Part shown: one piece after another, positions 51,734 to 60,252 of the stretch | Position numbering within the stretch: position 1 is the stretch's first letter | Layout: each line of letters begins with the position of its first letter | Assembly (NCBI GenBank): GCA_045543495.1 | Contig: JAZQMO010000053.1 | Coordinates: 1-64,000 of the forward strand | DNA length: 64,000 nucleotides | DNA from: RGIG5579 sp045543495 | GTDB taxonomy: Bacteria; Bacillota; Clostridia; Oscillospirales; SIG627 | Direction: 5' to 3' | Notes under the pieces: model-generated | The model's input: only the letters and a program-made list of their open reading frames with translations | Database searches by the model: none | What the model was told of the DNA's origin: nothing | Program-made: the position numbers and the translations under genes

Positions 51734-52337
51734 ACAGAGCCTTTTCAATGGCCGCCAGAAGATCATCATACGCTTCAAAGGCGGGAAGATCGGGATAATC
51801 CTTTTTAATGGCCTCGGTGCTGCGGAATAAAAAGCCTGCCTTGCTGTTGAGGATCATACCCAGATCATTGTAGCTGTCCCCGGCGCAAATGGTATCAAAG
51901 CCCATGGATTGCAGAGCCTTCACCGTGGTGAATTTGCTCTTTTCACATCTCATTTTGTAATCGGTGATCTCGCCGTTGTCTCCCACTACAAGGGTGTTGC
52001 AGAAAATGGTGGGGAAGCCAAGCTTTTCCATCAGGGGAGCGGCAAACTGAGTGAAGGTGTCGCTGACGATGATCACCTGAGTCAATTTGCGAAGGCGATC
52101 CAAAAATTCCTTTGCTCCGGGCATGGGATCGATCTTGGCAATGGTCTCGTGGATCTCCTTCAGGCCGAGTCCCTTCTCCCTGAGAATGTTCAGTCTGTAT
52201 TTCATCAATTTGTCATAATCGGGCTCTTCACGGGTGGTGATCTTCAATTCGGGAATTCCGCTTGCCTCGGCAAAGGCGATCCAGATTTCGGGCACCAAAA
52301 CGCCTTCAAGATCAAGGCATACAACATTCATATTCAT
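51732..52337 (-). CDS. thrH: bifunctional phosphoserine phosphatase/homoserine phosphotransferase ThrH
   Basis: A 201-residue HAD-superfamily enzyme. Motif I is CLDLEGVLVPEIW (DLEG rather than DxDxT is the ThrH hallmark), motif II is IIVSDTF, and the late CAGDSYNDLGM is motif IV. It can dephosphorylate phosphoserine and transfer phosphate to homoserine, feeding serine or threonine synthesis. GGAGG 5 bp before the ATG at 52337 fixes the start. No adjacent threonine or serine genes are present. Confidence 0.92.
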   Translation of the reverse strand: MNMNVVCLDLEGVLVPEIWIAFAEASGIPELKITTREEPDYDKLMKYRLNILREKGLGLKEIHETIAKIDPMPGAKEFLDRLRKLTQVIIVSDTFTQFAAPLMEKLGFPTIFCNTLVVGDNGEITDYKMRCEKSKFTTVKALQSMGFDTICAGDSYNDLGMILNSKAGFLFRSTEAIKKDYPDLPAFEAYDDLLAAIEKAL

Positions 52338-52487
52338 ACGAACCTCCACAATGCATATTCAATGGAAACTATTATATCTTATGTATGAGAAAAATTCAAG
52401 ACGATTTCAAAAAAAGCTTTGGATCCTGCAAAATTTGACTCCGTTTTTGTAAGAAAATTTGTTTTGCCTTCACCAAATCTTCAAATT

Positions 52488-52506
52488 TGATTGATAAAAT
52501 CAATCA
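52488..52506. promoter_or_regulatory. perfect palindrome before the VTC operon
   Basis: TGATTGAT-AAA-ATCAATCA has 8-bp arms and ends 6 bp before the ribosome site. It could be an operator or a leader hairpin. A clear promoter was not found, and only a poor -10 overlaps it. Confidence 0.5.
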
Positions 52507-52524
52507 GGATTGGAGGATGGCCGA

Positions 52525-53223
52525 TTGAAACATGTATTTTCCCGTTATGAAATCAAATTCTTAATGGATACGTCTACCAAACAACGCATATTAGATCGGA
52601 TCGGAGAGGGGCTAACACTCGATTCTTATGGGGAATCCACCGTCAGAAATCTGTATTACGATACCCCCGATTACCGATTGATCAGGCGCTCGCTGGAAAA
52701 GCCCGTTTACAAAGAAAAGCTCCGCATCCGAAGCTATCAAAAGGCCCTTGCGGAGGAAAAGGTATTTGTGGAATTAAAGAAAAAATACCGTGGAATCGTG
52801 TATAAAAGAAGAGCCTTACTTCCTTCCCGAGAGGCAATGGCGTTTGCTTCGGGCGGTGTGCTTTCTCATCCGCTGACCCAAATCGAAAAAGAGATCGCAT
52901 ATTTTGCAGCCTACTACGGCTCTTTGTCGCCCAAGGTCTTTTTGTCTTACGACAGACAGGCCTATTTCCACGCCTCGGATCCCAATTTCAGGCTTACCTT
53001 TGACCGCAATATTCTCTTTCGCACCACAGAGCTTGATTTGGGAAGGGAGGTATGGGGAACCCCCATTCTCGGGGAGGATCAGGTTTTGATGGAAATTAAG
53101 TGTGCAGGGGGGATCCCACTTTGGATGGTATCGATCCTTTCGGAGGAAAAACTTTATAAAACCTCGTTTTCCAAATACGGTACGGTGTACCGAGATCATA
53201 TCTTATCGGAAAGGAATTTGTAA
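52525..53223 (+). CDS. VTC-domain polyphosphate polymerase-like protein
   Basis: A 232-residue protein of the VTC domain, the tunnel-fold catalytic part that makes polyphosphate in yeast and is found alone in bacteria. FSRYEIKFLMD, the basic KLRIRSY, VFVELKKKYRGIVYKRR, LSYDRQAY and VLMEIKCAG line up with the basic and acidic residues of the tunnel. The start is probably TTG at 52525, with GGAGGA at 52512-52517. The next gene begins 1 bp after its stop. The association with DUF4956 and an exported DUF4353/CotH-type protein is a recurrent cluster. Confidence 0.88.
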   Translation: MKHVFSRYEIKFLMDTSTKQRILDRIGEGLTLDSYGESTVRNLYYDTPDYRLIRRSLEKPVYKEKLRIRSYQKALAEEKVFVELKKKYRGIVYKRRALLPSREAMAFASGGVLSHPLTQIEKEIAYFAAYYGSLSPKVFLSYDRQAYFHASDPNFRLTFDRNILFRTTELDLGREVWGTPILGEDQVLMEIKCAGGIPLWMVSILSEEKLYKTSFSKYGTVYRDHILSERNL

Positions 53224-53224
53224 T

Positions 53225-53920
53225 ATGGAACAATCAATCTTCGCAGGCCTCTTTGACGGAGCGGGAGTTACAACCGTATCCGTCACGGATTTTCTTTTGT
53301 GTGTGGCCGCATCTCTTGTCGGTGGCGTGATCTTGGCATTGGCCTTTTCCTTTCGCACCCGCACGGGAAAGAGCTTTTTTCTGACCTTATCCCTTCTTCC
53401 CGCCGTCGTTTGTGTGGTCATTATGATGGTCAACGGAAACGTGGGAACGGGCGTTGCCGTAGCGGGGGCCTTCAGCCTTGTGCGTTTCCGCTCCGTGCCG
53501 GGCTCGGGAAAGGAGATCACCGCCCTGTTTATTGCCATGGCCTCGGGCCTTGTTGCGGGAATGGGCTACCTATCCTACTCCCTCCTGTTTTCCGTTTTGA
53601 TGGCGCTTCTTTTGTTTTTTGGAAGCCTTGTTTTATCCTCCCGAAAGCTTGGGAGAGAGGGATATAAGAGCCTTCGGATCACGGTTCCCGAGGATCTGAA
53701 TCCTTCGGGTGTCTTTGACGATATTTTGGAAAAATTCACCTCCTCTTATGAGCTGGTTCGCATCAAAAGCACCAATTTGGGCAGTATGTTCCGTCTTCAT
53801 TATGAGATCCGAATGAAGGATTCCTCCCGCTTTAAGGAGATGCTGGATGAGATCCGTTGCCGCAACGGTAATCTTGAGGTTATGCTGAGTGAGATCGAAG
53901 GGGAGAAAACGGAGCTGTAA
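53225..53920 (+). CDS. DUF4956 membrane protein
   Basis: A 231-residue protein with three or four membrane helices in the first 145 residues and a cytoplasmic C-terminal domain. The central GTGVAVAGAFSLVRFRSVPGS (partly quoted) with the RFRS motif is the DUF4956 signature. The function of the family is unknown, but it is regularly next to VTC proteins. The ATG is 1 bp after the VTC stop and 1 bp separates this gene from the next, so all three are tightly coupled. Confidence 0.88.
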   Translation: MEQSIFAGLFDGAGVTTVSVTDFLLCVAASLVGGVILALAFSFRTRTGKSFFLTLSLLPAVVCVVIMMVNGNVGTGVAVAGAFSLVRFRSVPGSGKEITALFIAMASGLVAGMGYLSYSLLFSVLMALLLFFGSLVLSSRKLGREGYKSLRITVPEDLNPSGVFDDILEKFTSSYELVRIKSTNLGSMFRLHYEIRMKDSSRFKEMLDEIRCRNGNLEVMLSEIEGEKTEL

Positions 53921-53921
53921 T

Positions 53922-55709
53922 ATGAAACAATATCAGATCATTGCCTTGGCCTTGTTTTTTTCCGTTCTGCTTTGTGCTTGCGCTCTGCCCGCTCCGGAGC
54001 CCGTCACAAGCGGTATTCAGGATAGCGTCAAGGAGTCTGCGGAAATTGAATTGAAGGAAAGCTATTTTACCGATCGGGATCTGAATCCCGAATACAGCGA
54101 AGCCGAGGCCGTTCCAATTCTGTTGAAGGGCGATTCTGCCACATCCTCCCACAGCGGTGTTCAAATCAAGGATCAAACGGTTACCATTTGCGAGGACGGC
54201 GTGTATCTTATCTCGGGAAATTTGACCGATGGTACTCTTGTTGTCAATACGGATAATACCAAAAAAACAACCCTTATTTTCGATTCTGTTGCCATTGAAA
54301 GCAGCAGCACCGCCCCCCTTTGTATTCTCTCCTCCGAGAAGGTCTTTTTAGTTTTGAAGGAGGGGAGCGAGAATTCTCTTGTTGCGGGTGATGCTTTTCA
54401 AGATCCTGAAAATGTGGGGATCGACGGAGCAATTTTTTCCAAGGAGGATCTGACCCTGAGCGGGGAAGGAAAGCTTGTGATCGAAAGTCCTGCAGGCCAC
54501 GGCGTGGTGTGCAAGGATTCTCTTCGCATCACAGGCGGGGAATATGAGATTACCGCCGCTTCCCACGGCATCAGCGCCAACGATGAGATCAGTATTCAAA
54601 GCGCTACCTTTTCCATTACGGCAGGCAAGGACGGGATGCAGTGCGAAAATACCGAGGATGCAACCCGAGGATTCGTTCATTTGGAAAGCGGAAGCTTTCA
54701 TATTGAAAGCGAAGGGGATGGGATCAGTGCCTCCTCCTACCTTCAGATCCTGAATGGAGAATATGATCTTTTGTGCGGCGGCGGTAGCGAAAACGCTCAG
54801 CATAGCACCTCCGACCGTTGGGGTGACTTTATGCAAGGCGGCCGCCCCGGCGGGATGATGAAGCCGGGCGGTAACCGTTCAATGAGCTACACCGCCACCG
54901 CCTCCTCTACGGAGGACAGCACCAGCATCAAGGGCCTGAAGGCCGATGGCAAGATGCTTCTTTGCGGTGGAAAAATTACCGTTAACAGTGCTGACGATTC
55001 CGTTCACGCAGGCGGGGAGATCCTTCTCTCGGGTGGAGAATTTACCCTTATCACGGGAGATGACGGCATCCATTCCGATACCTCCCTTGAAATCACAGGG
55101 GGAGAGATCACCATTACAAAATCCTATGAGGGACTTGAGGCCTTGAATATTACCGTCTCGGGCGGCAAGATCCATCTTGCGGCAACGGATGACGGCATCA
55201 ACGCCGCAGGCGGCACGGATCAAAGCGGCTTCGGCGGCCCCCGTGGTCAGGATCGCTTCGGTGGCGGGCCCTCAGCCTCCTCCAAGGGCTCCGTTGTTAT
55301 TTCCGGCGGTCAAATTTATCTTCAAGCCTCGGGAGACGGCATCGATGCCAACGGCAGTATTTTGATCCAAGGCGGCGAAACCGTAGTCTGCGGCCCCAAT
55401 CAGGGAGATACCGCAACGCTGGATTACGATACCACCGCCACCATAGAGGGCGGCATCTTCATCGGCACGGGAGCTTCGGGGATGGCCCAAAGCTTTTCCG
55501 ATGCAAAACAGGGCGTGGTGGCTCTGCGTGTAGGAACGCAAAGGGCAAAGACCGCTCTGTCTTTTACGGATGAAAGCGGAAAGACGATCCTTTCCTGCAC
55601 ACCGGAGCTTGACTATTCCGTAGTGATCCTATCATCCCCTGATTTGGAAAAGGGAAAGAGCGGTATTCTCAAGATCGGCGATCTGGAAGAGAAGGTCGAG
55701 ATCAATTAA
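53922..55709 (+). CDS. carbohydrate-binding (DUF4353) lipoprotein
   Basis: A 595-residue exported lipoprotein; the signal peptide ends at LCACAL with the likely lipidated Cys 20. The mature part is a long right-handed beta-helix-like repeat series with recurring DGI/GDGI and SGG turns (DDGIHSD, ATDDGINAAGG, ASGDGIDANG), matching the DUF4353 carbohydrate-binding family. A Gly/Pro-rich insert (about 305-325 and 435-455) interrupts the repeats. It is the third gene of the VTC-DUF4956 operon. A role at the cell surface linked to polyphosphate or sporulation-like coats is inference. Confidence 0.85.
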   Translation: MKQYQIIALALFFSVLLCACALPAPEPVTSGIQDSVKESAEIELKESYFTDRDLNPEYSEAEAVPILLKGDSATSSHSGVQIKDQTVTICEDGVYLISGNLTDGTLVVNTDNTKKTTLIFDSVAIESSSTAPLCILSSEKVFLVLKEGSENSLVAGDAFQDPENVGIDGAIFSKEDLTLSGEGKLVIESPAGHGVVCKDSLRITGGEYEITAASHGISANDEISIQSATFSITAGKDGMQCENTEDATRGFVHLESGSFHIESEGDGISASSYLQILNGEYDLLCGGGSENAQHSTSDRWGDFMQGGRPGGMMKPGGNRSMSYTATASSTEDSTSIKGLKADGKMLLCGGKITVNSADDSVHAGGEILLSGGEFTLITGDDGIHSDTSLEITGGEITITKSYEGLEALNITVSGGKIHLAATDDGINAAGGTDQSGFGGPRGQDRFGGGPSASSKGSVVISGGQIYLQASGDGIDANGSILIQGGETVVCGPNQGDTATLDYDTTATIEGGIFIGTGASGMAQSFSDAKQGVVALRVGTQRAKTALSFTDESGKTILSCTPELDYSVVILSSPDLEKGKSGILKIGDLEEKVEIN

Positions 55710-55710
55710 A

Positions 55711-55753
55711 ATAAGCACCGTCCATCGGGATTACCCGTTGACGGTGCTTTTCC
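55711..55753. terminator. bidirectional terminator
   Basis: AAGCACCGTC and GACGGTGCTT form a stem closed by a small inner CGGG/CCCG hairpin, with T-runs on both sides. It lies between the lipoprotein gene and the minus-strand TetR fragment. Confidence 0.85.
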
Positions 55754-55754
55754 T

Positions 55755-56045
55755 TCAATCGGCAAATCTGCCTCGGTATTCCTCCTTGAGGATCGCTTCC
55801 ATTTCCTCGGGGCTCTCCTTGCACCCACCTGCAAGCCACAGCTTGATGATGGCATTGAATCCGTTGCGGAAGAATTCAATATGATACTGAATGTTTTTTT
55901 CGATCTTTTCCTTCTCCGCTCGCTTTTGATCGTATATGCTCACAAGCTGACGGTCGTCATACAGGAGCTTGAAATAAAGTTTGTAAAACAGTTGATTTTC
56001 CTTAATGTGAGTAAACATTTTCAAGGCGCCCGTTTGCTCGTTCAT
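55755..56045 (-). pseudogene. orphan TetR-type C-terminal domain (DNA-binding half absent)
   Basis: A 96-residue product that resembles only the C-terminal ligand/dimer domain of TetR/AcrR regulators (TetR_C_8-like): MFTHIKENQLFYKLYF, then HIEFFRNGFNAIIKLWLAGG and CKESPEEMEAILKE at the end. The helix-turn-helix that should occupy about 60-70 preceding residues is missing; the upstream bases belong to a CoA-transferase gene. The ATG begins 1 bp after that gene's stop (TAATATG), so it could still be translated. It is either a deletion remnant or a small coupled regulator domain. Confidence 0.65.
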
Positions 56046-56046
56046 A

Positions 56047-57258
56047 TTACAGGATCCCTTTTTTTCTCAACTCATTGATTTCATTTTCGGTATATCCGTA
56101 TTCCGAAAGGACTTCCTCCGTGTCGGCTCCGATGGCCCTTGTGGGCAGGGTTTCAAGCTTTCCTACGGAGTCCATTTCAATGGGACTTGACGCTACCTTA
56201 TAGGTCACACCGTTTGGATAGGTCACCTCATTGAGGTAGCCGTTGGCAAGTGCCTGTTCATCCTCGGAAACCTCACTGAAATGCTGCATTTTTACAATGG
56301 GGATATCCGCTTCTCGGGCAAAGGCGAGCCATTCCTCGGAGCTGCGCTCCAGCATAGCCTTGCGGATGATCTCATACAGCTCGGCGGCATTTTCCTTTCT
56401 TGCCTCGGCGGTGTTGAATTTGGGATCGGATATCATATCCTCTCGACCGATAATGGTAAATACCTTGGCGATCAACTTTTCCGCATAACCGGAGGCAATG
56501 TAAACATATCTTCCGTCCTTGCAAAGGTAGTCACCGTAAGCAACACCCAGATTCTCCCGCTTGCGGGGATAAACCGCACCGTCAGGCCCTTGGGTTGCGA
56601 TCTGCATAGCGCCCATGGCAAAAATCCCGTTGTGGAAGAGGGAAGAGCGCACATAGTCTCCCTTTCCCGTTTGATGTCGCATCAAAAGCGCGGCGCAGAC
56701 CTGCGTGGCCAAGGTCATTCCCGTAAAGTTGTCACCAACGGAGGAAGGTGGGAAGACAGGGTGGTAATCCTCGGACAGGGGAGCCATATCCATAAGGAAG
56801 CCCGTTCTTGCCCAAAAGGCGGTGTGGTCAAAGGCGGGGTTGTCGGCATCGGGGCCGTTTTCCCCGTAGCCCAAGCCGATGGCGTAAATCAGCCTTGGGT
56901 AGCGCTCCTTCAGGGAAGGGTAATCCAGTCCCAGACGACGAAGCGCCTGCACCCGAAGATTGGTAACGAAAACATCAGCTTTTTCCAAAAGCTTATGACA
57001 GATCTCGATCCCTTCGGTCGTTTTCAGATTCAGGCAAACATTTCTCTTTCCCGTGTTGTTAATGTCATATCCGGGGTTTACCTCGTCGCTGAAGCGATTC
57101 GGGCCCGTAGCCTTGGCGGTCTCTCTCCAGGCGTTTCCCGAGGCCCGCTCAATTTTAATGACCTCTGCGCCAAGGTCGGCAAGGATCCTTGCACATACGG
57201 GGGCCGATACATAATCGGCAAGTTCAATCACCTTGATTCCGGATAGAGGTTTTGCCAT
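56047..57258 (-). CDS. CaiB/BaiF (class III) CoA-transferase
   Basis: A 403-residue enzyme that moves CoA between carboxylic acids. The start PLSGIKVIELADYVSAPVC, the segment LADLGAEVIKIER and TGKRNVCLNLKTTEG are strong family marks, and GYGENGPDADNPAFDHTAFWARTG contains the expected catalytic Asp region. This pattern resembles the HadA/FldA group of 2-hydroxyacid CoA-transferases from amino-acid fermenters more than formyl-CoA transferase, but the substrate is unproven. GGAG lies before the ATG at 57258. No dehydratase genes are alongside. Confidence 0.9.
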   Translation of the reverse strand: MAKPLSGIKVIELADYVSAPVCARILADLGAEVIKIERASGNAWRETAKATGPNRFSDEVNPGYDINNTGKRNVCLNLKTTEGIEICHKLLEKADVFVTNLRVQALRRLGLDYPSLKERYPRLIYAIGLGYGENGPDADNPAFDHTAFWARTGFLMDMAPLSEDYHPVFPPSSVGDNFTGMTLATQVCAALLMRHQTGKGDYVRSSLFHNGIFAMGAMQIATQGPDGAVYPRKRENLGVAYGDYLCKDGRYVYIASGYAEKLIAKVFTIIGREDMISDPKFNTAEARKENAAELYEIIRKAMLERSSEEWLAFAREADIPIVKMQHFSEVSEDEQALANGYLNEVTYPNGVTYKVASSPIEMDSVGKLETLPTRAIGADTEEVLSEYGYTENEINELRKKGIL

Positions 57259-57301
57259 ATTTATTTCTCCTTTGCATTTCCTGTGGTCTTGCTTTGCCAA
57301 A

Positions 57302-57486
57302 TCAGCCGCCGAACACATTGGCCAGCTTTTTCTTCAAACTCTCATCCCCTTCGATCGGAAGTGCACCGCGGGGGTCGAAATTACGTTCATCGGATACGCA
57401 GTTTTCCACGAGGAAATTGTTACCGCCGATGCGAAGGGACGGTCACAAATTCTTGCACCGTAGTCCCGTATATTAAAGATCTTCAT
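57302..57486 (-). pseudogene. internal-deletion remnant of a beta-helix (GH28/pectate-lyase-like) gene
   Basis: The 5' end is intact: GGAGGAACGGGAGAAT, ATG at 57486 and MKIFNIRDYGAR, the usual start of GH28-type beta-helix proteins. After about 15 codons the frame changes. A different frame then reads GGNNFLVENCVSDERNF and ends GDESLKKKLANVFGG with TGA at 57304-57302, which looks like the C-terminal end of such a protein. The hundreds of residues between are gone. Only the two ends remain, so it is a pseudogene. Confidence 0.7.
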
Positions 57487-57570
57487 ATTCTCCCGTTCCT
57501 CCTTGGCGGCTTTTAACTTTTCCATTATAACATGAAAAAGGTCTCATATCAATTGATTTTTGAAAGATAT

Positions 57571-57607
57571 AAAGGAGCGGTGCACTCTATCGGCACACTG
57601 CTCCTTT
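57571..57607 (-). terminator. terminator of the CitMHS transporter gene
   Basis: AAAGGAGC and GCTCCTTT form the base of a stem with a GTGC/GCAC inner part, just after the stop of the minus-strand gene. Confidence 0.7.
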
Positions 57608-57610
57608 GCA

Positions 57611-58942
57611 TTAAAAGGTAAACAAACCGGTTAGACAGGCGAAGGCGGTCATGGCAACCGTAACCAAAATAAAGTATTTTAAGCAGTATTTTTGCCAAGC
57701 GCCGATATCAAGGTCCAACAGTCCCGTGAAGAGGAAGAAGGTACCGACCATGGGGCTGGTAGGCCAGCCCACGGTCATTTGACCGATGATGGAGGCTCTG
57801 GCAATGTCAATGCCGTCTGTTCCAAGCTTTTCCGCCGTTTCGATCAAAATGGGCATAATGCCGTAGTAATAAGAATCGGCATCAAAGAGAATGGAGAGGG
57901 GAATGGTAAACACGCCGATGATGGGAGCCAAAAACCTTGAGATCGCTTCGGGGATCAGCTGCACCAGCGTGGTTGCCATGGCAGTTGACATTCCCGATTT
58001 TCCCATAATGCCCATGAGAATGCCTGCGGCAAATATGATACAGGTCAGACCGATGGCGTCCTTGCCCTTGTCCTCTAAAAGCTTTCTCTGTAAGGCGCTT
58101 TCACGGTAATTGACGATCAGCGCCAGCGCAGTTCCGATCATAAAGACAACAAGAGGCTTTAGAATACCGCTGATCAGAAGAACAATGGTGAAAACAATCA
58201 GGAGCCAGTTTACAAGGATCAATTTGGGGCGGCGCATTTCGATTTGCTCCTCTGTTAACTGCGGAGCAAATTCGTTCATATCCAATTGATTTTTGTCCGT
58301 CAGTACCCCTTCTGTGATCAGTCGTTTTCTTTCTTTTATGCCGATCCCGATGCAGAGCATTAACGCAACCGCCATTCCGAAAATCTGGGTGGGAATAAAG
58401 GGAATCCAAAATTCCATCACATCCATTTCCAGAACCGTGGCTGCTCGCATGGTAGGGCCACCCCAGGGAATGGCATTCATAATTCCCGCACCCAAGCCCA
58501 AGGCCATGGCAAAGGAAGTGTTTTTCATTTTTAAGCGCTTGAAGATGGGCAGCATGGGAGGAACCACCAATAGGCAGGTGACCACTCCCGATCCATCCAA
58601 ATGCACGATGCCGGCGAACAGAAATACGCCGATCATCAAGCGCACGGGATCTCCCTTGGTTGCCTTGATGATGCGATTGACTATGGGATCAAAAGCGCCT
58701 GTTTCGCTTAAAATTCCAAAAAAGGCTACAGAGAAAATAAACATTACTCCCGTTTGGGCGATGGAGGAAACTCCGTCCATAATGTAGTCTCCCAGATTTG
58801 CCCCTTTTCCGATGATGAGGCAGGTGATGATGGGAATCGTGGCGATGGCCACGAAGGGGGTGACCCATTTTCTGTTTAATACCAGAAGAATGGCGGCAAT
58901 GGTAAGAAAGCCTGCGATACTCAATACTACGGTTTCTGACAT
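57611..58942 (-). CDS. CitMHS-family citrate/dicarboxylate transporter
   Basis: A 443-residue membrane protein with about 12 helices. Family features are GDYIMDGVSSIAQTGVMFIFS, HLDGSGVVTCLLVVPPMLP and the second-half PLSILFDADSYYYGIMPIL, characteristic of the CitMHS/ion-transporter superfamily that carries metal-citrate or other carboxylates. The gene is divergent from a LysR regulator, a common pairing. The ATG at 58942 follows GGAG. Confidence 0.9.
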   Translation of the reverse strand: MSETVVLSIAGFLTIAAILLVLNRKWVTPFVAIATIPIITCLIIGKGANLGDYIMDGVSSIAQTGVMFIFSVAFFGILSETGAFDPIVNRIIKATKGDPVRLMIGVFLFAGIVHLDGSGVVTCLLVVPPMLPIFKRLKMKNTSFAMALGLGAGIMNAIPWGGPTMRAATVLEMDVMEFWIPFIPTQIFGMAVALMLCIGIGIKERKRLITEGVLTDKNQLDMNEFAPQLTEEQIEMRRPKLILVNWLLIVFTIVLLISGILKPLVVFMIGTALALIVNYRESALQRKLLEDKGKDAIGLTCIIFAAGILMGIMGKSGMSTAMATTLVQLIPEAISRFLAPIIGVFTIPLSILFDADSYYYGIMPILIETAEKLGTDGIDIARASIIGQMTVGWPTSPMVGTFFLFTGLLDLDIGAWQKYCLKYFILVTVAMTAFACLTGLFTF

Positions 58943-58984
58943 AGGATTCTCCTTTAAATTTGATGTTTTGAAAGTGGTTTTATG

Positions 58985-59017
58985 TCTGTTGACAGAACAT
59001 TTTTGTCGGGCTATAAT
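58985..59017 (+). promoter_or_regulatory. LysR promoter TTGACA-N17-TATAAT with palindrome on -35
   Basis: TTGACA at 58989-58994 and TATAAT at 59012-59017. TCTGTTGACAGA at 58985-58996 is a perfect inverted repeat over the -35, a probable site for autoregulation by LysR, and may also serve the divergent transporter gene. Confidence 0.78.
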
Positions 59018-59053
59018 AAGATCTACGAAAAATATAGAAAAACGGAGTAAATT

Positions 59054-60001
59054 ATGAAACAGCAGGAGATCAACGCTTTTTTGGCAATCGCAAAGTATGG
59101 AACCATCTCTGCGGCGGCCCTTGCCTTGAACTATGCTCAGCCCACCGTTTCAGGTTCCCTGCAGCAATTGGAGCAGTCACTGGGGGGGATCCGACTTGTG
59201 AAGCGTACCAAGGGGAAGAGGGAAGTGGAACTGACACCTGCGGGAAGGGATTTTTATCATCTCGCTAAGCAACACGCAGAGCTGGATGAACGCTTTGAGC
59301 GCTTTGTCAAGGAGCACCAGAAGGGTACCCTTCGCTTGGCCGCCAGCGTTGTATCCCATCAATACATCGTTTGTCATTTGATCCAAAAACTGATGCGCGT
59401 AATTCCTGATGTGGAGATCCGATTGAGCACCCTTGAAATCAAGGATGTGGAACAGGCGATGGAGGATCATTCCTTTGATATTGCCATTTCGTATGATTCG
59501 CCGAATGGGGTGGGGTCCTTGCTGAATCATATTCGAAAAGTGCCGCTTTTTACCGAGGAATACTGCATTCTTTGCCCCATAGAAACACCGCTTGCCGATC
59601 GCACCCTTTCTCCAAAGGATCTTGAAATGGATTTTGAGGTTGTGCATCAGGGCTATGGGAACCGGCTTCTTCAAAAATGGCGGGAGGAAAACGGCCTTGC
59701 GGCGGAAAAACCCTATTTTACCACAAGCAGTATGCTCTCCGTTCATAACTATTTGATGGATCCTCGCTGTTGGGGATGGACTCTCAGCAATGCGGCTCAT
59801 CAGGCCGTAGCCGCTCATCCCGACGCTTTGACCGTTCGCCGTGTTTTACCCGCTCCCGAATCTCGTACCTGCAGTGCTTTGATCTCGGAACATTATCCGG
59901 AAGAAGCTGTGATCCAATCTTTTCTTCAGTGTATGGATGAATTCGTGGCGGAAAACCCGTATTTGGAACGGTGCAAAGAGCCTTTGTATACAATTCTGTA
60001 A
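59054..60001 (+). CDS. LysR family transcriptional regulator
   Basis: A 315-residue regulator. The N-terminal winged helix is INAFLAIAKYGTISAAALALN, YAQPTVSGSLQQLEQSLGG and so on (about 1-60), and the rest is the two-lobed effector domain. It probably controls the divergent CitMHS transporter and perhaps the next gene on the right. The start follows a GGAG 7 bp upstream. Effector likely a carboxylate, by context. Confidence 0.92.
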   Translation: MKQQEINAFLAIAKYGTISAAALALNYAQPTVSGSLQQLEQSLGGIRLVKRTKGKREVELTPAGRDFYHLAKQHAELDERFERFVKEHQKGTLRLAASVVSHQYIVCHLIQKLMRVIPDVEIRLSTLEIKDVEQAMEDHSFDIAISYDSPNGVGSLLNHIRKVPLFTEEYCILCPIETPLADRTLSPKDLEMDFEVVHQGYGNRLLQKWREENGLAAEKPYFTTSSMLSVHNYLMDPRCWGWTLSNAAHQAVAAHPDALTVRRVLPAPESRTCSALISEHYPEEAVIQSFLQCMDEFVAENPYLERCKEPLYTIL

Positions 60002-60195
60002 ACTATATTTTACAAGAAAACAATTCATTTATAAAATAGAAATATAGTTTGAATTTCACTTTAAAATATAGGATAATGCTATATATTTCAAAAGGTTCTT
60101 TTGATTGGGGTCAATCATATAGAGATCCGATGGAAAGTATTTCAATTTGGTATGCATCCTTTTTAAAAAATGCACATTTAGCATAGGGATTTACC
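60002..60195. other. AT-rich intergenic stretch
   Basis: About 190 bp with no gene. It begins with a 10-bp inverted repeat AACTATATTT (60001-60010) and AAATATAGTT (60040-60049), which may be a weak terminator of the LysR gene. Nothing else is recognised. Confidence 0.5.
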
Positions 60196-60224
60196 TTGCA
60201 ATTATGTCATTTTCGGTGTATAAT
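60196..60224 (+). promoter_or_regulatory. promoter TTGCAA-N17-TATAAT
   Basis: TTGCAA at 60196-60201 and TATAAT at 60219-60224, 29 bp before the transporter start. Confidence 0.78.
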
Positions 60225-60252
60225 AGGCTGAAATCTCAAGAGGAGTAAACCT

